Source: ANME-2 cluster archaeon
Lineage (GTDB): Archaea; Halobacteriota; Methanosarcinia; Methanosarcinales; Methanocomedenaceae
Reading direction: 5' to 3'
Assembly: GCA_022353185.1 (NCBI GenBank)
Contig: JAKRWB010000086.1
Location: forward strand, 1 to 13,295
DNA length: 13,295 nt
Part shown: piece by piece, positions 5,657 to 12,270 of the stretch
Layout of the letters: each line of letters begins with the position of its first letter
How positions within the stretch are numbered: the first letter of the stretch is position 1
Position numbers and translations under genes: made by a program
The notes under the pieces: generated by a model
What the model saw: the letters and a program-made list of their open reading frames with translations, nothing else
What the model was told of the DNA's origin: nothing
Database searches by the model: none

Positions 5657-7228
5657 TTAAAGGTATATCATCTTCGTATCGATAATACCTTTTACACCCC
5701 GAATTTCATCAAGAATGTTCTCATTGACCTCTGAATCTACATTGAGCACCATAATAGCTGTGCCGCCTGCCTTGATGCGCCCCACCTGCATGCCAGCAAT
5801 GTTGATATCATGCTTACCCAACACAATACAGCACGGTCCGATAATGTTAGGGTGGTCTTCATGCAAAGCTACCAGCATGTGTCCGGATGGCAGCACATCT
5901 ATGCTGTATTCATTTAACTGCACGATCCTGGGATTAGTACCGACCATTGTGCCCGCCACTGTCTTTACAGTGCCGTTGTTGTACAGGCGTATCATGATCA
6001 GGTTAGAGTAACTCTCAGAGGTCTTGGACTTTGATTCAATTACCTTTATCTTGCGCTCCTTAGCTATCACCGGCGCATTAATATAATTCACTGATGACCC
6101 CATGGCAAATTCCAGCACTCCTTTAAGTGCAGCTACGGTCACTGGCCCGGTATCCCTATCTGCAATCTCGCCACTGTAGGACAACTCGATGCGCTCGTAT
6201 TTATTTTCCATCAACTGCGCAGCCAGTCTACCTATCTTCTCAGCCAGTGGCAGGTAAGGCTGAAGCACTTTCATGACTTCCTGCTTTACGTATGGCATGT
6301 TGATGGCGTTCTGGACAGGCAGTCCTTTACTGAAATTTATAATCTGCTCTGCCACATCCACTGCTACGTTAACCTGTGCCTCCTGTGTGGAAGCTCCCAG
6401 GTGCGGCGTGACTATGATATTATCCTGCTCAAGCAAAGGTGACCCAAGGGGTGGCTCGTTTACAAATACATCAATGGCAGCACCTGCAACTTTACCGCTG
6501 GCAACGGCTTCGGCCAGGGCTTCCTCGTTGATTATACCGCCACGGGCACAGTTAATGACACGAAGGCCTGGTTTAGCCATTTCAAATTGTTCTTTATCTA
6601 TGAGGTTCTTTGTATCTTTGGTGAGTGGCGTGTGTACGGTGATGTAATCAGAATTTAACACAATATCATCTACAGTGGTGAGCGTAACGCCAAGTTCCTC
6701 GGCCCGCTCTTCACTGATGAACGGATCATAGGCCAGGATGTTCATCTTCATACCCTGGGCACGTGCAGCCACCTCGGCACCAATCCGCCCCAATCCAACG
6801 ACACCCAGTGTCTTACCCCTGACCTCAACACCCGTGAATGTCTTGCGGTCCCATTTCCCTGATTTGAGGGATTGGTTTGCCTGCGGGATGTTCCTTGAAA
6901 GTGACATCATCATGGCAATGGTATGCTCGGCAGCCGATATCATGTTGCCTTCTGGAGCATTTATCACAATAATGCCGTGTTGGGTGGCGGCTTCTACATC
7001 TATGTTATCTACACCCACACCAGCACGCCCGATAATCTTCAGGTTTGTAGCGGCTGTGATGATATCCCGTGTCACCTGGGTCTGGCTCCTGACCACCAGG
7101 GCGTCATATTCCCCGATACAGCCCTTCAGTTCATCAGGACTCATGCCTGTCTTAATGTCAACATCAACTTCCTTTTTCAATATCTCAATACCTTTGTCTG
7201 AAAGGGAATCACTAACCAGAACTTTCAT
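5657..7228 (-). CDS. serA: D-3-phosphoglycerate dehydrogenase
   Basis: SerA oxidises 3-phosphoglycerate to 3-phosphohydroxypyruvate with NAD, the first step of serine synthesis. The 523-residue length fits the long (type 1) form with an intervening allosteric-substrate-binding domain and a C-terminal ACT domain. The nucleotide-binding GLGRIG is at 145-150. The catalytic Arg229 (CARGG), Glu258 (VNEPP) and His276 (TPHLGAS) are all present. The ACT domain (about 452-523) has HEDHPNIIG and INIAGMQVGR, suggesting feedback control by serine. The start is ATG with a strong GGAGG (7240-7236) seven bases upstream. It follows argJ by 96 bases on the same strand; that gap (7229-7324) has no clear gene, so co-transcription with the arginine genes is possible but not evident. 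Confidence 0.96.
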   Translation of the reverse strand: MKVLVSDSLSDKGIEILKKEVDVDIKTGMSPDELKGCIGEYDALVVRSQTQVTRDIITAATNLKIIGRAGVGVDNIDVEAATQHGIIVINAPEGNMISAAEHTIAMMMSLSRNIPQANQSLKSGKWDRKTFTGVEVRGKTLGVVGLGRIGAEVAARAQGMKMNILAYDPFISEERAEELGVTLTTVDDIVLNSDYITVHTPLTKDTKNLIDKEQFEMAKPGLRVINCARGGIINEEALAEAVASGKVAGAAIDVFVNEPPLGSPLLEQDNIIVTPHLGASTQEAQVNVAVDVAEQIINFSKGLPVQNAINMPYVKQEVMKVLQPYLPLAEKIGRLAAQLMENKYERIELSYSGEIADRDTGPVTVAALKGVLEFAMGSSVNYINAPVIAKERKIKVIESKSKTSESYSNLIMIRLYNNGTVKTVAGTMVGTNPRIVQLNEYSIDVLPSGHMLVALHEDHPNIIGPCCIVLGKHDINIAGMQVGRIKAGGTAIMVLNVDSEVNENILDEIRGVKGIIDTKMIYL

Positions 7229-7324
7229 TACATGTCCTCCAATATCTACCTTAAATTTGGATTGTAAATATTACTCTTAGCACTTGATTGTTTCGTTAGG
7301 GATTTTAGTAATTTATTCCAAAGA

Positions 7325-8494
7325 TTACGTGGTGTATTCGGCATTGATACGCACGTAATCGTAGGACAGGTCGCATCCCCAGGCAGTGGCGCTCCCATTA
7401 TCCAGTCCCAGGTCCACACTGATTATAATCTCTTCCGAGCCCATGATGTCCTCAAGCGTCCCGGATGGAACTTCCAGTATCCTGCCCCCATTTACCAGTT
7501 CAGCAGATTTGTCCTTGCCTGCAAATGCCAGGCTTATGCGGTCAGGTTCCACCTGTGCACCTGAATATCCCACAGCTGCCACCACCCGGCCCCAGTTAGG
7601 GTCACGTCCGAATATTGCCGATTTCACCAGGGGTGAGCGAACAATGGCCTTTGCAACCAGTACCGCATCGCTGTGGCTGGCAGCCCCCTTTACCCTGGTT
7701 TCGATGAGCCGGGTAGCACCTTCACCATCCCTGGCTATCATCCGGGCAAGGGTGATGCATACCTTATCAAGTCCGGCCTGGAATTCGTCAGGGTCAGGTA
7801 TGCCCGAATGTCCGGTAGCAGTTATCAGTGTCATGTCATTGGTGCTGGTATCGCCGTCCACCACCACCATATTAAAACTCTTATCCACGGCAGAGTGCAA
7901 ACACTGCTTCAATGTTACCGAATCCAGGACGGCATCAGTATAAATAAATGCCAGCATGGTACCCATATTTGGTTCTATCATACCACTACCTTTGGCAATG
8001 CCCCCGATACGTGTACCGTCGGAGAGCTCCACAGCTACTTCTTTTGTGAAAGTGTCAGTGGTCATGATGGCCTTTGCAGATTGTGCACTGCCCTCATGAC
8101 TATTAGTCAGAGCTTTTTCAACCTGGTTTAACTGGGACTGTATAATGCTCATATCAAGCCTGTGGCCTATGATACCTGTGGACGCAACACCCACACTCTT
8201 TTCATCAATTCCCAGTTTATCAGCTGCAAGTGCAGCCATTGTTCTGGCATCCTCAATACCTTCCAAACCTGTGAAAGCATTGGCATTACCGCTGTTCACA
8301 ATAACAGCAGACAGTTTACCCCCTTCAAGATTCTGTCTCGTAAGAATAAGAGGTGCGGCAATAACCCGGTTTCGGGTGAATACACCTGCTGCATTGCCAT
8401 AGGCGCTAATCAAGGCAAGACCGTACTTGCCCTGCTTTACACCCCATGCACTGACACCCTTAACGGCACAGATACCGCCTTTAATCTCTTTCAC
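7325..8494 (-). CDS. argJ: Glutamate N-acetyltransferase / ornithine acetyltransferase ArgJ
   Basis: ArgJ transfers the acetyl group from N-acetylornithine to glutamate, recycling acetyl in the arginine pathway; bifunctional forms also use acetyl-CoA. I chose the GTG at 8494, giving 389 residues, the normal length, starting (M)KEIKGGICAVKGV. The longer upstream frame from 8632 is only an overlap into the CBS gene. A GGGGG tract six bases before the GTG may serve as ribosome binding site. The oxyanion-hole STG (105-107), the MTTDT block (144-148) and the KGSGMIEPNMGTML segment are present. Thr179 in GTML is the expected autoproteolytic nucleophile; the residue before it is Gly, where many homologues have Ala. 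The gene starts 13 bases after the CBS stop, consistent with an argC-CBS-argJ operon. argB, often nearby in relatives, is not in this window. Confidence 0.95.
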   Translation of the reverse strand: MKEIKGGICAVKGVSAWGVKQGKYGLALISAYGNAAGVFTRNRVIAAPLILTRQNLEGGKLSAVIVNSGNANAFTGLEGIEDARTMAALAADKLGIDEKSVGVASTGIIGHRLDMSIIQSQLNQVEKALTNSHEGSAQSAKAIMTTDTFTKEVAVELSDGTRIGGIAKGSGMIEPNMGTMLAFIYTDAVLDSVTLKQCLHSAVDKSFNMVVVDGDTSTNDMTLITATGHSGIPDPDEFQAGLDKVCITLARMIARDGEGATRLIETRVKGAASHSDAVLVAKAIVRSPLVKSAIFGRDPNWGRVVAAVGYSGAQVEPDRISLAFAGKDKSAELVNGGRILEVPSGTLEDIMGSEEIIISVDLGLDNGSATAWGCDLSYDYVRINAEYTT

Positions 8495-8507
8495 ACAGAA
8501 CCCCCAA

Positions 8508-8978
8508 TCAGGCAGACAGTGCCATACCAGAGATAATGTCCTGGCGGGTAACAAACCCTGCAAGTTTGCCGTCGTCCAGTACTGGCATCCGATTGATTTT
8601 ATGTTTAACCATCCTCGATGCCACCGTTTCAAGGCTATCTGAAACGTCTGCAGTCACAACCGGTCGGCTCATCACATCCGAAAGTTTCTTGGAACCAACA
8701 TCATCAAGGGCATGTTTTGCTTCCTCCCAGCTGATAAGTTCCCGCAGGGGCACCTCGATAACCTCAAATGGACTTGGCAGCCACAACTGGCTGGACTTTT
8801 CAGGTACTTGAAGTAACTTAAGAATATCACTTCCGGTGACCATACCCACCACCCTGTCATCTTCCACCACAGGGATGCCACTTATCTTATGTTTCCTAAG
8901 CAGCAGCGCAGCATGTTTTACCGGTTCATCCGGGCTGCATGTTATTACATTTCTTGTCATTATTTCTTTTATCTGCAT
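8508..8978 (-). CDS. Two-CBS-domain protein inside the arginine operon
   Basis: The 156-residue protein consists almost entirely of two CBS domains (about 1-57 and 98-154), starting with IKEIMTRNVITCSP and DVMSRPVVTADV. Each domain keeps its ligand-binding end, GMVTGSDI and GFVTRQDI, so adenine nucleotide binding (AMP, ATP or SAM) is likely. There is no attached enzyme, DNA-binding or membrane domain. It sits between argC (12 bases upstream) and argJ (13 bases downstream) on the same strand. The context suggests a sensor that adjusts arginine enzymes to energy or methyl-donor status; this role is inferred. An AGGA eleven bases before the ATG could be its ribosome binding site. Confidence 0.92.
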   Translation of the reverse strand: MQIKEIMTRNVITCSPDEPVKHAALLLRKHKISGIPVVEDDRVVGMVTGSDILKLLQVPEKSSQLWLPSPFEVIEVPLRELISWEEAKHALDDVGSKKLSDVMSRPVVTADVSDSLETVASRMVKHKINRMPVLDDGKLAGFVTRQDIISGMALSA

Positions 8979-8990
8979 GATAATTACTTC

Positions 8991-10001
8991 CTACGGAAAA
9001 ATTGCCGGGTTCCACAATCCTGTGGTCTCATCAAGCCCGAACATCAGGTTCATGTTCTGGACCGCCTGTCCCGATGCCCCTTTTACCAGATTGTCTATGG
9101 CAGATACCACGACCAGCCGCTGTCCGTCAGCGTCCATCTCTAACCCGATGTCGCAGAAATTAGAGCCACGTACAGGGCCAAGCATGGGAATACCATCCAG
9201 GAGCCTGACAAAGGGCTTGTCGGCATAGAACTGCTGGTAGATATCAGCCACCTGTGATGGGTCTGTCTCTGCTTTCAGGAACAGGTGAGCAGTGGTCAGG
9301 ATGCCCCTGACTGAAGGGATGACGTGGGGTGTGAAATTGACCTTGATGTTACTGTCCAGGCGACCCAGTTCCTGCCTCATCTCAGCACCATGGCGGTGGG
9401 TGGTGAGTTTGTATGCCTGTATGTTCTCTGCCATGTTTGGATAATGGGATACCTGGCTCGGCTCGGCGCCGGCTCCTGATATGCCGCTTTTGGAATCAAA
9501 CACTACCCGCTCAATAAGTCCTGCTGCGGCCAATGGTGCGGCAGCCAGAATGGCTCCGGTCGGGTAACAGCCGGGATTTGCGACAAATGAGGCATCGTGC
9601 ACCTCGGGATGTAGTTCAACCAGCCCGAAGACAGCATTGCGGGGTGCCTTGTGCTTAAGTCCGTACACTTGTTCAAAAACACTGGGTGGCAGCCGGTAAT
9701 CTGCACTGAGGTCTATCACTTTTGTCCCTGAATCCAACAACTCTGGCACCACATCCATGGCGCTGCCGTGGGGTACTGCAGTGAACACAACATCGCACTG
9801 ACCTGCCACCTCGCCAGCATCAAGGTTTTGGAACTTCAGGTCTGTAAAGCTATTCAGGTGGGGATGGGTCTGGCTCACCTGTTTGCCGTCAAGGCGGCGC
9901 GATGTGGCACATACCACTTCTGCCTGGGGGTGACTACCCAGCAGGCGCATAAGTTCGCCGCCAGTGTAGCCGGATGCACCGATAATCCCTGCGCGTATCA
10001 T
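8991..10001 (-). CDS. argC: N-acetyl-gamma-glutamyl-phosphate reductase ArgC
   Basis: ArgC reduces N-acetylglutamyl phosphate to the semialdehyde with NADPH in arginine synthesis. The 336-residue product shows the dinucleotide-binding GASGYTGGE (8-16), the catalytic cysteine Cys145 in ANPGCYPTGA, the GISGAGAEPS loop and the THRHGAE segment (201-207) containing the active-site histidine. I chose the ATG at 10001, which gives the usual MIRAGIIGASGYTG start; an in-frame TTG at 10022 would add seven residues. It is the first gene of the argC-CBS-argJ group. A TATA element at 10048-10041 on this strand predicts transcription starting near 10019, leaving a short leader with only a weak AGAAG-type ribosome binding site. 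Confidence 0.96.
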   Translation of the reverse strand: MIRAGIIGASGYTGGELMRLLGSHPQAEVVCATSRRLDGKQVSQTHPHLNSFTDLKFQNLDAGEVAGQCDVVFTAVPHGSAMDVVPELLDSGTKVIDLSADYRLPPSVFEQVYGLKHKAPRNAVFGLVELHPEVHDASFVANPGCYPTGAILAAAPLAAAGLIERVVFDSKSGISGAGAEPSQVSHYPNMAENIQAYKLTTHRHGAEMRQELGRLDSNIKVNFTPHVIPSVRGILTTAHLFLKAETDPSQVADIYQQFYADKPFVRLLDGIPMLGPVRGSNFCDIGLEMDADGQRLVVVSAIDNLVKGASGQAVQNMNLMFGLDETTGLWNPAIFP

Positions 10002-10040
10002 GATAACTTCTACTATTCTCAAGGATAATTAATGTTGGGA

Positions 10041-10048
10041 TATTTATA
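10041..10048. promoter_or_regulatory. Shared TATA element for divergent argC and exonuclease-like gene
   Basis: TATTTATA on the plus strand, which reads TATAAATA on the minus strand, lies in the 69-base gap between the argC ATG (10001) and the plus-strand ATG (10071). On the plus strand a start site about 25 bases from its centre falls at about 10070, essentially on the ATG, so that transcript would be leaderless. On the minus strand the predicted start is near 10019, giving argC a leader of about 18 bases. No second comparable element is seen in the gap. Confidence 0.55.
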
Positions 10049-10070
10049 CCGTGAAGCACAATATTCGGGT

Positions 10071-10835
10071 ATGCTAAGTAACAGTTATATTCACATTCCC
10101 CGCATTGGCGCTTCCACCGAACAGAAGATATGGGCCACTGGGATACGGTCGTGGGATGAGTTTTGCGATAACCACTGTAAAATCGACATGTCGCAATCAA
10201 AAATAAAACAACTGCTTGAAGGTATTGAACAATCCAGGCAGCGGCTTGAAGCATCTGACTATAACTATTTTGCCAGTACCCTGCCATCAAACGAACACTG
10301 GCGGGCATACCAGCATTTCAAAACAGATACATTATTCCTGGATATTGAAACTACCGGACTGTCCCAGGACCGGGATGAAATAACAATGATCGGGGTGTAC
10401 GGTGGCGGCGAGAGTCGGGTGTTCATAAACGGAATCGACCTTGATGAGTTTCCAAAGGTACTGGAAGGCTGCAAGACCATTGTTACTTTCAATGGCGCGC
10501 GGTTCGACCTGCCATTTATCTCCCGGTATTTTCCAGAAATATGCTTCGACCAGTTGCACATTGACCTCATGTATCCCTTGCGCAGGATAGGTTTGTCAGG
10601 GGGACTTAAACATATCGAGACCGTGCTGGGCCTTGCAAGGAGCACTGAGACAACAGGTCTTACAGGATTTGATGCTGTAAGATTATGGTACAAGTACAAA
10701 CGAGGCGACCAGGGCGCACTGGACACTCTTGTGAAGTATAATCTGGAAGATATTTCTAATCTTGAGACAATAATTGACCTGACTTACGACCGTATGGTGC
10801 AAAATGCGTATGGCCATGGCGACATGAATGGGTAA
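10071..10835 (+). CDS. YprB-like protein with DEDDy 3'-5' exonuclease (RNase H-like) fold
   Basis: The 254-residue protein has a short N-terminal helix-hairpin-helix-like part (HIPRIGASTEQKIWATGIRSWDEF, about 8-31) and an RNase H-like exonuclease domain. The metal-binding motifs are intact: DIETTG with Asp91 and Glu93, NGARFD with Asp146, and YNLED with Tyr223 and Asp227, which makes it the DEDDy type. It probably cuts DNA or RNA from a 3' end; the substrate is unknown. I chose the ATG at 10071: it gives the family-like start (NSYIHIP-x-IG) and sits about 25 bases after a TATA box, which suits a leaderless transcript. The earlier in-frame ATG at 10032 lies upstream of that box and would add 13 residues. 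It diverges from argC. Confidence 0.85.
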   Translation: MLSNSYIHIPRIGASTEQKIWATGIRSWDEFCDNHCKIDMSQSKIKQLLEGIEQSRQRLEASDYNYFASTLPSNEHWRAYQHFKTDTLFLDIETTGLSQDRDEITMIGVYGGGESRVFINGIDLDEFPKVLEGCKTIVTFNGARFDLPFISRYFPEICFDQLHIDLMYPLRRIGLSGGLKHIETVLGLARSTETTGLTGFDAVRLWYKYKRGDQGALDTLVKYNLEDISNLETIIDLTYDRMVQNAYGHGDMNG

Positions 10836-10836
10836 A

Positions 10837-10844
10837 TTTATATA
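10837..10844 (+). promoter_or_regulatory. Strong TATA box before the small ORF
   Basis: TTTATATA starts two bases after the exonuclease stop codon, preceded by GGGTAAA as a possible BRE. The predicted transcription start is near 10866, about 43 bases before the small ORF ATG at 10909. This is the closest match to the archaeal TATA consensus seen in the window. Confidence 0.55.
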
Positions 10845-10908
10845 CGATAACCGTATTTTAAATAATAACAAACAGTATATTTTAAAACATTTAGCAGGGG
10901 ATGCAAAA

Positions 10909-11013
10909 ATGGACGTTTTTTGGACAATATATAATACATTAGATGAGATTGGAAGAAGAGAACTTATAAAAAGATTGATGGTCAGACCTCTTAAGACCCA
11001 CAATATCGATTAA
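10909..11013 (+). CDS. Candidate 34-residue small protein
   Basis: This short ORF starts MDVFWTIYNTLDEIGRRELI and ends RPLKTHNID. It looks like one amphipathic helix with a basic C-terminal half; no family is recognised, and there is no signal peptide. Support comes from its setting: a strong TATA box (10837-10844), an AGGGG ribosome binding site (10896-10900) eight bases before the ATG, and a hairpin with a T-run after the stop. The same frame extends upstream to an ATG at 10828, but that start lies before the TATA box and overlaps the exonuclease gene, so I prefer 10909. It could instead be a leader peptide or part of a noncoding RNA for the downstream pantothenate gene. Confidence 0.45.
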   Translation: MDVFWTIYNTLDEIGRRELIKRLMVRPLKTHNID

Positions 11014-11031
11014 GTTCACGGACAAACAGGT

Positions 11032-11056
11032 AGCCTGTGTAAAAACCACAGGTTTT
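11032..11056 (+). terminator. Hairpin with T-run after the small ORF
   Basis: CCTGTG (11034-11039) pairs with CACAGG (11047-11052) around a seven-base loop, and the stem extends by a G-U and an A-T pair. TTTT follows at 11053-11056. An alternative short hairpin AAAACC-ACA-GGTTTT (11042-11056) and a third, ACAGG-TAG-CCTGT (11026-11038), overlap it and would exclude it. It may end the small-ORF transcript, or act as an attenuator in the leader of the pantothenate gene 30 bases downstream. Confidence 0.4.
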
Positions 11057-11085
11057 AATCTGCAGGCCACCCATCTATAGTCTTG

Positions 11086-11835
11086 ATGACCGATATTCCG
11101 CCAGACCATCCGAGATACTTCTCTTTGATGACAAGGCATCGTATAGTCAGTGGTGTGGAAAAAGGCATTACCAGCCAGGAAGGGCTGATAGCACAGGGCA
11201 GGGGCGAAGCTTTTGATTATCTTATCGGTGAGGAAACACTACCCTCTGCCCGGGCTGCTGAATATGCTGCCTCGGCTATGATACTTCTGGCTAAAAGACC
11301 AGTTATTTCAGTGAACGGCAATGCAGCAGCCCTGGTGCCTGCCGAACTGGTGCAGCTTTCAGAAATAACAGGCGTGCCCCTGGAAGTGAACCTGTTCTAC
11401 AGGACCGAGGAGAGGGTATTGAATATTATCAAGCACCTGCAGGCTCACGGAGCAGGACAGGTGCTGGGAGCCCAGCCTGATGCAGCCATTCCCGGCCTGA
11501 CATCTAAAAGGAGTAAAGTTTGCCGCAGTGGAATCTATTCGGCAGATGTGGTGTTCGTGCCACTGGAAGATGGTGACAGGTGCGAGGCTTTGGTTGGAAT
11601 GGGAAAACAGGTTATTGCAGTGGACCTGAACCCCTTGTCCAGAACAGCACAACAGGCCACCATCTCTATTGTGGATAATGTGGTCAGGGCAGTACCCAAC
11701 ATGGTTGAAATGGTTAGGGAATTAAAGGGCAGGGATGAAAATTATCTACAGGGAGTCGTGATGGATTTTGATAATAAGAAAGGACTTGCTGATGCTATGG
11801 ATTCAATTTCCAGACATTTAATTAAAATTGATTGA
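11086..11835 (+). CDS. 4-phosphopantoate--beta-alanine ligase (archaeal CoA pathway)
   Basis: The 249-residue product matches the archaeal phosphopantothenate synthetase family (formerly DUF137), which joins 4-phosphopantoate and beta-alanine using ATP to form 4'-phosphopantothenate. It replaces the bacterial PanC route, after pantoate kinase. Recognisable blocks are IPPDHPRYFSL near the start, GLIAQGRGEAFDYLIGE (about 30-46), PVISVNGNAAALVP, FYRTEER, then the C-terminal LEDGDRCEALVGMGKQVIAVDLNPLSRTA and IVDNVVRAVPNM. I chose the ATG at 11086; a TTG at 11083 just before it is also in frame. No ribosome binding site is visible, so it may be leaderless or dependent on the upstream transcript. 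It converges on the JAMM gene with 20 bases between stops. Confidence 0.93.
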   Translation: MTDIPPDHPRYFSLMTRHRIVSGVEKGITSQEGLIAQGRGEAFDYLIGEETLPSARAAEYAASAMILLAKRPVISVNGNAAALVPAELVQLSEITGVPLEVNLFYRTEERVLNIIKHLQAHGAGQVLGAQPDAAIPGLTSKRSKVCRSGIYSADVVFVPLEDGDRCEALVGMGKQVIAVDLNPLSRTAQQATISIVDNVVRAVPNMVEMVRELKGRDENYLQGVVMDFDNKKGLADAMDSISRHLIKID

Positions 11836-11855
11836 CTAACACTAATTGACTATTA

Positions 11856-12257
11856 TTAATCAACTTCAACTACCTCAACCGGTTTAACACAGCCATCCCA
11901 TTCAAATCCATTTATCCCGTCAACACCGATAATGACCCACAGGGTCTGGTAGTTTTCCATACTTTGCCTATCCCACGCTGAAGGACTTGCTTTTGAATGA
12001 GGATGGGTATGGTACACTCCTACAATTTCCATCCCCTCTTCATCCGCCCGGTTCCAGGCTTCATAATGTTCCTTTGAATCCAGTTCAAAACTCCTGTCGG
12101 ACGGTCTTGAGTTCTTAATTGGCAAAACAATCTCAACAATGATGCTACTTTGCTCCTTCATGCCAATAAGCACACCACATGCCTCATTAGGGGCATGGAT
12201 TGTCAGTTCATCATCAAGCAGCCTGATATGGTCATATCTAAGCCGCACGTCAGTCAT
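11856..12257 (-). CDS. JAMM/MPN (Mov34-type) metalloprotease
   Basis: The 133-residue protein is a single JAMM domain, the zinc isopeptidase fold that in archaea can remove ubiquitin-like SAMP proteins from targets. The complete metal site is visible: Glu25 in APNEACGVLIG, then His83 and His85 in HTHPHSKASPSAWD, with Ser93 and Asp96 at the canonical HxH-x7-S-x2-D spacing. There is no transmembrane or additional domain. The ATG at 12257 gives a natural MTDVRLRYDHIRLLDDE start; an in-frame TTG at 12269 would lie two bases from the radical SAM stop. It follows that gene by 13 bases and is probably co-transcribed with it. Substrate and link to the radical SAM enzyme are unknown; a role in sulfur-carrier processing is equally possible. 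Confidence 0.9.
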   Translation of the reverse strand: MTDVRLRYDHIRLLDDELTIHAPNEACGVLIGMKEQSSIIVEIVLPIKNSRPSDRSFELDSKEHYEAWNRADEEGMEIVGVYHTHPHSKASPSAWDRQSMENYQTLWVIIGVDGINGFEWDGCVKPVEVVEVD

Positions 12258-12270
12258 AGTATCAGCCAAT

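Noticed and set aside
8495..8632. Upstream extension of argJ to an ATG at 8632
   Set aside because: It overlaps the CBS gene, adds 46 residues unlike any ArgJ, and the GTG at 8494 gives the normal N-terminus.
10032..10070. ATG at 10032 as start of the exonuclease-like gene
   Set aside because: It lies upstream of the TATA element at 10041-10048, and the extra 13 residues do not look like the family N-terminus.
11828..11863. Short direct repeat ATTGACTA and inverted repeat TTGATT/AATCAA between convergent genes
   Set aside because: The repeats are short and AT-rich, as expected by chance in a small intergenic gap; no array or attachment-site pattern.
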